DNA of 64,000 nt from Sneathiella sedimenti (GTDB lineage Bacteria; Pseudomonadota; Alphaproteobacteria; Sneathiellales; Sneathiellaceae), in assembly GCF_017313765.1 (NCBI RefSeq), contig NZ_JAFLNC010000006.1, positions 124,001 through 188,000 on the forward strand, given 5' to 3'. The notes under the pieces are model-generated. The model saw only the letters and a list, made by a program, of their open reading frames with translations. It had not been told where the DNA came from and ran no database searches. Both the position numbers and the translations under genes were made by a program. This document shows, piece after piece, positions 1 to 8,410 of the stretch (position 1 is the first letter of the stretch; the number at the start of each line of letters is the position of its first letter).

Positions 1-53
1 TCATAATATAGTCTGCGCAAAGAGTATTAGAAGCATGAGAAGAAGGTTTGGCA

Positions 54-914
54 TTGTTTGACCTTGTCATCATGGTGGATTGGTCCGCCGCCGCCTCACC
101 TGGTCCGGCAAAGCCATCTGCGGACAGATGCTGGCTCGCCTGGGGCGCAAAAGGTAATCTCTCAAACGCAGAATATTTTCGCACGCGATCCGCCTGCATG
201 GAGCGCATCCATGAATTGCTCGTCGATTTTGATGGCTCCGCCTGCGTCGGTTTCGATTTTCCTTTCGGCTATCCGGCCGGCAGCGGCCTTGGCGGCGGAC
301 GCGCCGCGGCGGCTTATATTGCCCGCAACCTTACTTCCGATACATCAGACAAGAACAACCGGTTTGAAGTTGCCGCAAACTTCAATGAAACCATATCCGG
401 TGGCGCAGGCCCCTTCTGGGGATGTCCGGCGTCTGCGGCATCGGAATATCTAACCGTCAAAAAGCCCGACTTCAACCATGATGAATTCACGGAATGGCGT
501 ATCGTGGAAAAATTTCTTCGGGATGAGAGAAGGGAAAATTCTATCTCCACTGTCTGGAAGCTGTACACCACCGGCTCGGTCGGAAGCCAGTCTCTCACCG
601 GCCTTAAGGAACTGAATGATCTCGCACGTCAGCCTGACCTGGCTCACCGTATCAGGTTCTGGCCTTTCGAGACTAACTGGGAGGTGGATCTGGATGGCAT
701 CATCCTCACGGAAATCTGGCCCAGCCTGAATAGCCATACTTCCTATGACCACCCAATCAAAGATGCCCGCCAGGTCTTGGCCTGCCGGGACTGGCTGCTG
801 GATAAGATCGCTTCAGGAGAGGCGCGAGAAGCTTTCTCGGCCCCTCGCTGGCTGGCATTGCCTGATGAAAGGAAATGCCGGATGGAGGAAGGATGGATCT
901 TAGGCGTCCGGTAA
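54..914 (+). CDS. conserved hypothetical protein (DUF429-like, putative RNase H-like fold)
   Basis: This is a soluble protein of about 286 residues with no signal peptide or membrane segment. It opens with an FDLVIMVDWSAA motif, where the Asp after a hydrophobic strand resembles the first acidic residue of RNase H-like folds, and has a second strand-like motif with acidic residue, ACVGFDFPFGYP, near residue 62. That pattern is typical of a poorly characterised alphaproteobacterial family sometimes labelled as molybdopterin- or cobalamin-related; I assign no reaction. I chose the TTG at 54 because AGAAGG at 41-46 lies 7 nt upstream; a TTG at 48 is too close to it, and an ATG at 72 has no visible ribosome site. 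The 3' end overlaps the convergent CCA transferase gene by 15 nt. Confidence 0.6.
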   Translation: MFDLVIMVDWSAAASPGPAKPSADRCWLAWGAKGNLSNAEYFRTRSACMERIHELLVDFDGSACVGFDFPFGYPAGSGLGGGRAAAAYIARNLTSDTSDKNNRFEVAANFNETISGGAGPFWGCPASAASEYLTVKKPDFNHDEFTEWRIVEKFLRDERRENSISTVWKLYTTGSVGSQSLTGLKELNDLARQPDLAHRIRFWPFETNWEVDLDGIILTEIWPSLNSHTSYDHPIKDARQVLACRDWLLDKIASGEAREAFSAPRWLALPDERKCRMEEGWILGVR

Positions 915-2120
915 AAAATCGCTGAGCAATTCGGCCTTTGTCCGCCTAAAGCCGGAGGCGATCCACCGTGATTCCATCTCCTTCAACATCCTGCCAAGCT
1001 TTTCCCCCTCGCCGATCCCGCGGCTCAATAGGTCCTGACCCGTGACCGGAAATTCCGGTGCGGTCCAACAGGACGCTTCCTCAAGATAGGCGTCCAACTT
1101 GTGATTTGGTCCGAGTGATGCCCAAAGCAGAAGCGTCTGTTCCAAAAATCCGGCCTTCCCGATTTTATACAAAGCTTCCTTCCGCGTAGATGCTGGCATG
1201 TCGGCAACAACATCTCCTGCACACATCACGGCCAGCCGGTCTTTCTGCTTGTTGGAAAAACGCAGTTTTGTCGCGAGGTGGAGTGCTCTTTCCTTATCGC
1301 CCCCAAGGAGTGCCGCGAACCGCAAAAGTCCATCACTCGGGACATCAAGAGATAACAGGGATTTCAATCGTCCTTTATCCGCCGGCCCGTCAATGATAGC
1401 CGCCAATACGCCGGTGTCGTCCATAAGCTCTAAGGCTGGGCCAGGATTTTCACTGTCGAGCAGCAGAAACAATTCTTTCTGTACCCGTTCCACCGATAAT
1501 TGGCCAAGTTGACGCGCCGCCTTTGCGCAGGCACGCACGGCATGTTCATCCGGGTTATTAGCCCCAAACCGGGCGTAAAAACGAAAATAACGCAAGACAC
1601 GTAACCGGTCTTCGCGGATACGGTCCTCCGCGTTGCCAATAAAGCGGACATGACGCACGGCAAGGTCAGCAAGACCGCCGACAGGATCAACCAATTCCCC
1701 TGCAGGATCGAGATAAAGCGCATTGAAGGTGAAATCCCTGCGTTCTGCGTCGCGTTCCCAATGCTGGGTAAAAGCAATTTCCGCATGCCGCCCGTGACTA
1801 ACAACATCGACCCGCAACGTGGTGATCTCAAAATGCCGCTTGTTCAGAACGGCCGTGATGGTACCGTGATCAAGTCCCGTCGGAAGTGCCGTTATGCCTG
1901 CCCGTTCAAGCCCCTGAATAACGGTACCCGGCAGCAGATCAGTTGCGATGTCAATATCATCTGTCGCGAGGCCTAGCAGTGCGTCGCGAACGCATCCTCC
2001 AACGAAACGAACCGCCCCACCTTCATTTATCAAGGCATCTAGGACTGCCTGGGTTTCCGGCCATTTCCGCCAGGGCGGAGGATTCGAAAAAATATCAACG
2101 AGGTTTGCCTTGGATGGCAT
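900..2120 (-). CDS. cca: CCA tRNA nucleotidyltransferase / poly(A) polymerase family
   Basis: This cytoplasmic enzyme of 406 residues adds or repairs the CCA end of tRNAs from CTP and ATP. The class II nucleotidyltransferase head is clear: VRFVGGCVRDALLG near residue 37 and the metal-binding DIDIATD near 55. The RNA/ATP-binding region follows, with RRDFTFNALY near 126 and the neck motif EDRLRVLRYFRFYARFG near 165. The length suits alphaproteobacterial CCA enzymes, and there is no HD domain. It is the last gene of a four-gene minus-strand unit (DUF1285, Nudix, DUF6111, cca), only 7 nt after DUF6111. A poly(A) polymerase role cannot be excluded by eye, but a CCA enzyme is expected once per genome. 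Confidence 0.93.
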   Translation of the reverse strand: MPSKANLVDIFSNPPPWRKWPETQAVLDALINEGGAVRFVGGCVRDALLGLATDDIDIATDLLPGTVIQGLERAGITALPTGLDHGTITAVLNKRHFEITTLRVDVVSHGRHAEIAFTQHWERDAERRDFTFNALYLDPAGELVDPVGGLADLAVRHVRFIGNAEDRIREDRLRVLRYFRFYARFGANNPDEHAVRACAKAARQLGQLSVERVQKELFLLLDSENPGPALELMDDTGVLAAIIDGPADKGRLKSLLSLDVPSDGLLRFAALLGGDKERALHLATKLRFSNKQKDRLAVMCAGDVVADMPASTRKEALYKIGKAGFLEQTLLLWASLGPNHKLDAYLEEASCWTAPEFPVTGQDLLSRGIGEGEKLGRMLKEMESRWIASGFRRTKAELLSDFLPDA

Positions 2121-2127
2121 TGCGCCG

Positions 2128-2409
2128 TCACTCTTTTTTCTCGGCTGGCACTATCTGCGAATCGATTATCCGCCCATCCTCAAACCTGGGGGGCACATAG
2201 ACCGTTCCTTCGCTCGGCTCCCCGCTCACCAATCCCAGCGCGATCAGGCTGGCGGCCATCAACAACAAACCGGATATCGTTGCAATGGCTAGGGATGTTT
2301 TTCCCCATGTTTTATCCCCGCCTGCACGCGAATTGAAATATAGATAAACGCCGTAAACCACAAAAGGAAGAATGAGTGGAATGATATGGAAAAGTATCGC
2401 TCTGATCAT
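2128..2409 (-). CDS. DUF6111-like small membrane protein
   Basis: A 93-residue protein with two predicted transmembrane helices, at about residues 4-26 and 40-62, followed by a short hydrophilic tail containing YVPPRFEDGRI. The size, topology and PPRxEDGR-type tail fit the DUF6111 family, which is found beside cca and Nudix genes in alphaproteobacteria. Its role is unknown. The start overlaps the stop of the Nudix gene in an ATGA junction, and cca follows after 7 nt, so the three genes are probably translationally coupled. Confidence 0.7.
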   Translation of the reverse strand: MIRAILFHIIPLILPFVVYGVYLYFNSRAGGDKTWGKTSLAIATISGLLLMAASLIALGLVSGEPSEGTVYVPPRFEDGRIIDSQIVPAEKKE

Positions 2410-3059
2410 TTCAGCATTATCCGTTCCGATAAATCTTTTATCATGCCGGCAGTGGCACCCCAGATATAATAGTCACCGAATGGGATCGCATACCAGAACC
2501 TTTCCACCCCATTACGGAATCCGCTATGTTTTTTGCGGTTTGCCTGATCAAGCAGGAAATCGAGCGGTACTTCAAAAATCTCCGATACCTCTCCAGCTTC
2601 CGGTCGCAAATCGAATGCCGGCTCAACAAGCCCGACAACCGGCGTCACAGAGTATTGGGTCACGGTCACATATGTCGTCAAAGACCCGATTACTTCTACC
2701 AGGCCCGGATCGAGCGAGATCTCTTCCTGAGACTCGCGCAGCGCTGTTGCAACGGCATTCTCATCGCCCTCATCTGCCCGTCCGCCTGGAAAGCTGATCT
2801 GACCCGCATGCTTTGAAAGATGGGTTGCACGGCGGGTCAGAATGACTGTCGGGCCTTCCTTGCGCAAAACGATGGGAACCAATACAGCGGCGGGGGTGAA
2901 AGGTAGATCATGACTAGGGGCACTCGCCGGGTTCAAATCGTGATCACCGCGTAAATTATCGTTTAGGCTCAAGACGGACGGCACTTCAATCGGTACCGGC
3001 TCCAGGGATTTCCTCAATATTTCCGTCAGCTTCTGCTTCTCATTTATCAAAAATGTCAT
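2406..3059 (-). CDS. Nudix hydrolase, CoA pyrophosphatase-like
   Basis: A 217-residue Nudix hydrolase. The strand VILTRRATHLSKHAGQISFP is the signature that precedes the Nudix box in the CoA pyrophosphatase (NudL/YeaB) subgroup, and the box itself, GGRADEGDENAVATALRES followed by QEE, keeps the Arg-Glu and Glu-Glu metal ligands. The family splits CoA into phosphopantetheine and 3',5'-ADP; substrate choice here is inferred from subgroup motifs. The N-terminal 60 residues are variable. Its start overlaps the upstream DUF1285 gene by 20 nt and its stop overlaps DUF6111 by 4 nt, so all are one transcription unit. Confidence 0.86.
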   Translation of the reverse strand: MTFLINEKQKLTEILRKSLEPVPIEVPSVLSLNDNLRGDHDLNPASAPSHDLPFTPAAVLVPIVLRKEGPTVILTRRATHLSKHAGQISFPGGRADEGDENAVATALRESQEEISLDPGLVEVIGSLTTYVTVTQYSVTPVVGLVEPAFDLRPEAGEVSEIFEVPLDFLLDQANRKKHSGFRNGVERFWYAIPFGDYYIWGATAGMIKDLSERIMLK

Positions 3060-3624
3060 TCACCAATCCAAGCTCGAAAAACTGTCCACTACTCCAGAAC
3101 CCGAAGCGGTCTTCCCCATCCATACTTTCTTCTCCGGCAAGATTTACAAGATCGTAGAAAACCGGGCGGTTGATCAATGCCTCCAGATTGGCGCGCACGC
3201 GCACATAGGGAGACGGCTCTTTGGTTTCCGGATCAATTTCGAGGCGAAACGGGTGATCCTCATCCATGATCACGAAATCGTCAACATTGGTGCGAAAGCT
3301 TATAATTCTCTCCCGCCCCTGACCCTCGACAAACATTTCAACTGCAACGAATGGTGCGTCTTCAACTGTAATGCCGATCTTCTCAACCGGTGTGACAAGG
3401 TAATATTTGTTGTCATCATCTAGCCGGATAACGCCGGAAAACAGCTTTACAAGCGGCTTTCGGCCGATGGGCGATCCAAGATAGAACCAGGTTCCATCCC
3501 GAGCGATCCGCATATCGAGATCACCGCAAAAATCGGGATTCCACAAATGAACAGGCGGGTGTTTCTGCCCTTCAATCTGTTTGATGATGGCGCCTAAGCC
3601 GTCTTTTGTCTCCGAAGTTGTCAT
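3040..3624 (-). CDS. DUF1285 domain-containing protein
   Basis: A 194-residue soluble protein of the DUF1285 family. It has the characteristic PPVHLWNPDFCGDLDMRIARDG near residue 23 and TWFYLGSPIGRKPLVKLFSGV after it. The fold in solved family members is two small beta-rich domains; no biochemical function is established. It is the first gene of the minus-strand unit leading to cca. A 110-bp gap separates it from the divergent MoxR operon, so promoters for both units should lie in 3625-3734; I saw no clear operator there. Confidence 0.85.
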   Translation of the reverse strand: MTTSETKDGLGAIIKQIEGQKHPPVHLWNPDFCGDLDMRIARDGTWFYLGSPIGRKPLVKLFSGVIRLDDDNKYYLVTPVEKIGITVEDAPFVAVEMFVEGQGRERIISFRTNVDDFVIMDEDHPFRLEIDPETKEPSPYVRVRANLEALINRPVFYDLVNLAGEESMDGEDRFGFWSSGQFFELGLVNDIFDK

Positions 3625-3734
3625 AATTTTAGCCTTAAATGCTCATTTTTTGATACTATATTTAGGTTAGTTGTCGCTGGCTACCATATCACCAGTTCAG
3701 ATTACTCATTTTTCATAGATGATGACAGGCTCAC

Positions 3735-4733
3735 ATGAACACAACTGGCAAAACCGAACGGGAAATACTCGAAAGAGTCGACAGCCTGTCTGAAAAATTC
3801 TCCAGTCTTAAAACTGGTATTGGGGAATTCATTTTCGGCCAGGATCAGGTAGTTGAACTTACATTAATTACCCTTCTCGCGCGAGGCCATGCCTTGCTGA
3901 TAGGCGTTCCGGGCCTTGCAAAAACCCGACTCGTCGAGACTTTGGGTGGCGTACTTGGTCTGGATGACAAACGCGTCCAGTTCACCCCCGACTTAATGCC
4001 CGCCGACATTCTGGGGTCGGAAATTCTTGAAACGGCAGAAGACGGCAGTCGCCATTTCAAATTTCTGAAAGGTCCCATATTCGGGCAGATACTGATGGCT
4101 GACGAGATCAACCGCGCCAGCCCCCGCACCCAGTCTGCCCTGCTACAGGCAATGCAGGAAGAAATGGTGACGGTTGCGGGCCAGACTTACCCCCTGCCAA
4201 AACCGTTCCATGTGCTCGCCACTCAAAATCCAATTGAACAGGAAGGCACTTACCCCCTGCCAGAAGCGCAGCTCGACCGTTTCCTGATGCAGATCAATGT
4301 CGGATATCCTGACCGGGAGACAGAGCGCCGTATCCTGCTTGAAACCACGGTCAACGACGAAGCGGTTCCTGCACAGATTCTCTCACCTGCGGAATTGATG
4401 GAAGCGCAGCACCTGGTTCGTGAAATGCCGGTGAGCGATGCCGTTATCGACGCAATTCTGAAACTCGTGCGTGAAGGGCGACCGGGAGAGAGCGAAAACG
4501 AGCTGATCAATAAGTATGTTTCCTGGGGCCCAGGACCGCGGGCAAGCCAGGCGCTTATTTTAGCGGTGCGTGCGCGGGCACTATTGGAAAAAAGGCTGAG
4601 TCCGTCGATCGATGATGTCGTTGCTCTTGCCAGACCGGTGCTACGCCATCGCATGGCGCTTTCTTATGCCGCCCGGGCGGAGAATATAACGATGGAGGAT
4701 ATCATCGACTCGCTTACAGTTCCTTTGGAGTAA
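3735..4733 (+). CDS. MoxR-family AAA+ ATPase
   Basis: A 332-residue cytoplasmic AAA+ ATPase of the MoxR clade. The Walker A motif is GVPGLAKTRLVETLG near residue 58, Walker B is LMADEINRASPRTQSALLQ near 118, sensor 1 is VLATQNPIEQEGTYPLPEAQ, and a C-terminal lid follows. MoxR ATPases act as chaperones that mature partner complexes, usually with DUF58 and VWA-type membrane proteins encoded next door, exactly as here. It heads a tight plus-strand operon of four genes, with 3 nt to DUF58 and overlaps after that. The start has an AGG 6 nt upstream. Confidence 0.93.
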   Translation: MNTTGKTEREILERVDSLSEKFSSLKTGIGEFIFGQDQVVELTLITLLARGHALLIGVPGLAKTRLVETLGGVLGLDDKRVQFTPDLMPADILGSEILETAEDGSRHFKFLKGPIFGQILMADEINRASPRTQSALLQAMQEEMVTVAGQTYPLPKPFHVLATQNPIEQEGTYPLPEAQLDRFLMQINVGYPDRETERRILLETTVNDEAVPAQILSPAELMEAQHLVREMPVSDAVIDAILKLVREGRPGESENELINKYVSWGPGPRASQALILAVRARALLEKRLSPSIDDVVALARPVLRHRMALSYAARAENITMEDIIDSLTVPLE

Positions 4734-4736
4734 AAT

Positions 4737-5642
4737 ATGTTCAAACCACGTCGCGTTAATGCCCGGCAACTGGATGAAAGGGTTAAAGCTGAAAGGCTTG
4801 CGCAGACGTTACCACCGCTAATACTTGCCGCAGAAAATCTGGTGAATGCATTTGATATCGGCGTTCACGGCAGGCGACGCGCGGGCACCGGAGAGGATTT
4901 CTGGCAGTTCAAGCAATATGGTCCGGATGATCCGACGACCAGCATTGACTGGCGGCAAAGTGCCAAACGTGAACATATATATATCAGGCAGAAAGAGCAA
5001 GAAACAGCCGAAACAATCTGGATATGGCGGGACAGATCACACACGATGAATTTCGGCTCGGACCTGTCAGAACAGTCCAAGCTGGATCGCGCGACACTGC
5101 TCAGCTTGGCACTTGCCCTTTCCCTTTCAAAAAGCGGCGAAAAATTCGGCCTGATCGGACAGGCGGAAAAAGCTTCGACTGGCCAGACCGCCTTTAATCA
5201 GTTTGTCGGGCGTATCTCGGAAGATCAAAGCCCATCCTTGCCCGACCTTAAAGCTGTCGATCAACTGTCCAATAAATCTACCGTGGTACTAATCAGCGAT
5301 TTTCTCATAGAGCCGTCGGAAATTACCAAGGTCATCCGTCACTTCGTCAATCTTGGCTGCCGCGGAATCCTGCTGCAAATCGCTGACCCCGTGGAGGTAG
5401 ATCTTCCCTTCGAGGGACGCACCCGATTTCTGTCCATGACGGAAGAAGAGGATATCACCTTGGGCCGGGTTGAAGTTGTGCGCGAAGACTATAAATCCCT
5501 TTTCAACGCGCATCGTCAGGAAGTCCTCAACATCGCCAAGAATGTTTCCTGGGATTATAATTTCCACCGGACGGACGCTCCGGCGAGTGAGGCTTTCGCT
5601 GCGCTATACACCGCACTCAATATTCGGAGGGTCAAAACTTAA
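4737..5642 (+). CDS. DUF58 domain-containing protein
   Basis: A 301-residue soluble DUF58 protein. The signature lies near residues 44-80: GRRRAGTGEDFWQFKQYGPD then SIDWRQSAKRE. The C-terminal half resembles a VWA-like alpha/beta fold, with KSTVVLISDFLIE near residue 180, but lacks a DxSxS metal site. DUF58 proteins are regular partners of MoxR ATPases. A GGAG 6 nt before the ATG lies in the end of the MoxR gene. The stop overlaps the next start in TAATG, implying coupled translation and perhaps fixed stoichiometry with the membrane component. Confidence 0.9.
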   Translation: MFKPRRVNARQLDERVKAERLAQTLPPLILAAENLVNAFDIGVHGRRRAGTGEDFWQFKQYGPDDPTTSIDWRQSAKREHIYIRQKEQETAETIWIWRDRSHTMNFGSDLSEQSKLDRATLLSLALALSLSKSGEKFGLIGQAEKASTGQTAFNQFVGRISEDQSPSLPDLKAVDQLSNKSTVVLISDFLIEPSEITKVIRHFVNLGCRGILLQIADPVEVDLPFEGRTRFLSMTEEEDITLGRVEVVREDYKSLFNAHRQEVLNIAKNVSWDYNFHRTDAPASEAFAALYTALNIRRVKT

Positions 5643-8410
5643 TGGCGGCGTTTACTTCCCTCTCGTTTCTTTTCCCGTGGGTACTCGCCGCCCTCCTTAC
5701 GTTGCCTCTGATCTGGTGGCTTCTGCGCATCGTTCCGCCGCGTCCTAAATCCGTCTTTTTTCCGGCAATCAGGTTTCTCTATCAGCTGAAAAAGGATGAG
5801 CAAACAGCGGCGACGACACCCTGGTGGCTTCTTCTTTTGAGGCTGACGATTGCGGCACTCATCATTATAGCCATAGCTGGACCTGTCCTAAACCTGCCCG
5901 AACAGCGCGACGACAAAGACGATGTAGTCTTGATCGTCGATGATGGCTGGACGGCGGCTGAAGCCTGGGATGATCTGAAAGCCACGCTAAACAAGCTGGT
6001 GAGAGATACAACCCGGCAGGAAAGACAGGTTTTTATTGTCACAACGGCTCGGCGGGTGGAAGGAAGACTGCCAACCATAACACCACTGGCTGAACAGGAG
6101 GCACTTGGAATTGCAGCCTCACTTGAGCCTAAACCATGGCCGTCACAATATGGCGACCTCTCTCAACTTTTGCCGCGCTTTGAAAATCTCAATAATCCGG
6201 AGTTTATCTGGCTTTCGAGCGGTATCCTGCAGAATTCAGGTATCTCCGATCTTAAGGATTTCCTGTCATCGCTATCGGATATCGGCCCCCTCACCATATT
6301 CCACGAAGAAAGCATCACCGCGGCCCCTGTTATTAGGGTTGCCAACATCAATAGCGAAACATTAAAGGTTCCGCTGAGCCTACCGGCAGGCGCAACTGGA
6401 AACAAAGGCGTGTTAACCGCGAAAGCGGACGGTGGCAAGATTATCGCCTCAGCCCCCTTCGCTTTTTCTGAGAGCGAGCAGTCCGCGATCGTTGATCTGA
6501 ACATTCCCAACAAGGTCCGCAACGAAATCCGTCGCCTGGAAGTTGCCAATAACAGGAACGCCGGCTCAATCTTTCTGCTCGACCAGCGCTGGCAGCGGCG
6601 CCAGGTTGGCTTGGTCACAAGCGTGTCAGAACAGGTCGATCAACCTCTACTGGACGAAACACACTATTTAACCCAGGCTCTTATGCCCTTTTTCGATATT
6701 ACGCGCGGGACGATTGAAGAACTTTTAGCGGAGGATCGAGCGCTTATCGTCCTTGGTGACGCGGCCAACTTACCGGAGGGCATTGAAAGAAAGCTTGTCG
6801 ACTGGATCAGCAAGGGTGGGGTATTAATTCGATTTGCCGGGCCAAAGCTCGCAAACTCAAGCGGTGCGCTTGTGCCGGTTGACCTCAGGTCAGGCAATCG
6901 CAGCCTCCAGGGCGCGATGTCCTGGAACCAACCGGCCCCTCTGGGGCCTATTCCACAAGCCAGCCCATTCCATGGTCTCGACATTCCAGCAGACGTTACT
7001 GTTTACAAGCAGGTTCTGGCGAACCCGTCGCCGGAACTTCTGGATAAAACATGGGCTCAACTTGAGGATGGGACACCGCTGGTAACGGCCGGACGTCAGG
7101 GCGCCGGATGGCTCGTGCTGTTTCACACAACCGCGACGCCCGAATGGTCAAACCTCGCAATTTCCGGGCTCTTCGTTGAAATGCTCCGCGAAATCGGCAA
7201 TCTCGGCCAACTGTCGAGCCAGAGCTTCACCGATCAACGGAGCCTGCCGCCGTTTCAGCTAATGGATGGGTTTGGCGATATTCGCAGCGAGACAGGTATC
7301 GCCGAACCGGTCAACACAGCCGAGATGGATAATCTGGTTCTGGACGCCAGCCATCCACCTGGCTACTACGGGGATGAAAACTTTAGTATTGCGATCAATA
7401 TCGGTCAGTTTGAGACGGACTACACCCTGATTGATATGAGCCAGTTTTCAGCAACTATTCGATATTTCGACAGATCAACCACAATCGACTTGGTTCTCCC
7501 GATACTTCTCGCCGCGCTGCTTCTTGTCCTGGTCGACCAAATCATTTCGCTTCATTTGCAGGGCAAACTCCCTGCATTCAGAAATATAGCGCGCGCCTCC
7601 GTGGTCCTTCTCACCGTGAGCTTCAGCATGGCCCTAATACCTGCGGGATCCCAGGCACAGGAAGTAGATCTCGATGGCGACGGCAAGGCTCTGGCCGCCA
7701 CCCTCGATACGCGGCTTGGTTATATCCGCACGCGCGACCCCGCTGTTGACAGGATGAGCCACAATGGCCTCGCCGGACTTAGCCGCCAACTCAGAAACAG
7801 GACGGCCGTTGAAGCCATGGATCCACTCCCTCTGGATATCGAGCGGGACGAGCTTATCTTCTATCCTTTGATCTATTGGCCTATCACGCCGGACTTCCCC
7901 GCCCTATCCGACAAGGCGATACTCAAGCTAAATGATTATTTCAGTGGCGGCGGGACAATCCTGTTTGATACCCGCAACCAGAATAGCGTCAGCCGCTATG
8001 GACCCGACCTGTACAACAGCCCGGAGAACATCCGACTTCGGCAACTCACGGCAAGACTGGACATTCCCAGAGTGCATCAGGTTCCCCCCGACCATGTAGT
8101 TACCCGCGCATTCTATCTGATGCAGACCTTCCCCGGTCGTTATGACGGCGGCGATGTCTGGATTGAAGATACAACAGGTATTCAGGGAAATGATGGCGTT
8201 GCTTCGGTTGTTATTGGCAGCAATGACTGGGCCGCCGCCTGGGCGATTGATGCTGATGGCCGCTATCAGGCCGCGACGATTCCCGGAAACGAGCGGCAAC
8301 GAGAATTAGCGTATCGTTTCGGCATTAACCTCGTGATGTATACGCTTACCGGTAATTATAAGGCCGACCAGGTACATATTCCCGCTATTCTGGAAAGGCT
8401 TGGGCAATGA
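5642..8410 (+). CDS. BatA-N / DUF4159 membrane protein
   Basis: A 922-residue membrane protein. The N-terminus has the paired helices of the aerotolerance-regulator (BatA) N-terminal domain: FLFPWVLAALLTLPLIWWLL at residues 9-28, then PPRPKSVFFPAIRFL and a second helix near 60-80. A VWA-like segment follows (DDVVLIVDDGWTAAEAWDDL) in which the DxSxS metal site is not conserved. Two helices lie near residues 620-665, and the C-terminal 230 residues form a DUF4159 domain (FYPLIYWPITPDFPALSD, then SGGGTILFDTRNQ), probably periplasmic. The family role is unproven; links to envelope stress come from Bat operons. Genes overlap by 1 and 4 nt on either side. Confidence 0.88.
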   Translation: MAAFTSLSFLFPWVLAALLTLPLIWWLLRIVPPRPKSVFFPAIRFLYQLKKDEQTAATTPWWLLLLRLTIAALIIIAIAGPVLNLPEQRDDKDDVVLIVDDGWTAAEAWDDLKATLNKLVRDTTRQERQVFIVTTARRVEGRLPTITPLAEQEALGIAASLEPKPWPSQYGDLSQLLPRFENLNNPEFIWLSSGILQNSGISDLKDFLSSLSDIGPLTIFHEESITAAPVIRVANINSETLKVPLSLPAGATGNKGVLTAKADGGKIIASAPFAFSESEQSAIVDLNIPNKVRNEIRRLEVANNRNAGSIFLLDQRWQRRQVGLVTSVSEQVDQPLLDETHYLTQALMPFFDITRGTIEELLAEDRALIVLGDAANLPEGIERKLVDWISKGGVLIRFAGPKLANSSGALVPVDLRSGNRSLQGAMSWNQPAPLGPIPQASPFHGLDIPADVTVYKQVLANPSPELLDKTWAQLEDGTPLVTAGRQGAGWLVLFHTTATPEWSNLAISGLFVEMLREIGNLGQLSSQSFTDQRSLPPFQLMDGFGDIRSETGIAEPVNTAEMDNLVLDASHPPGYYGDENFSIAINIGQFETDYTLIDMSQFSATIRYFDRSTTIDLVLPILLAALLLVLVDQIISLHLQGKLPAFRNIARASVVLLTVSFSMALIPAGSQAQEVDLDGDGKALAATLDTRLGYIRTRDPAVDRMSHNGLAGLSRQLRNRTAVEAMDPLPLDIERDELIFYPLIYWPITPDFPALSDKAILKLNDYFSGGGTILFDTRNQNSVSRYGPDLYNSPENIRLRQLTARLDIPRVHQVPPDHVVTRAFYLMQTFPGRYDGGDVWIEDTTGIQGNDGVASVVIGSNDWAAAWAIDADGRYQAATIPGNERQRELAYRFGINLVMYTLTGNYKADQVHIPAILERLGQ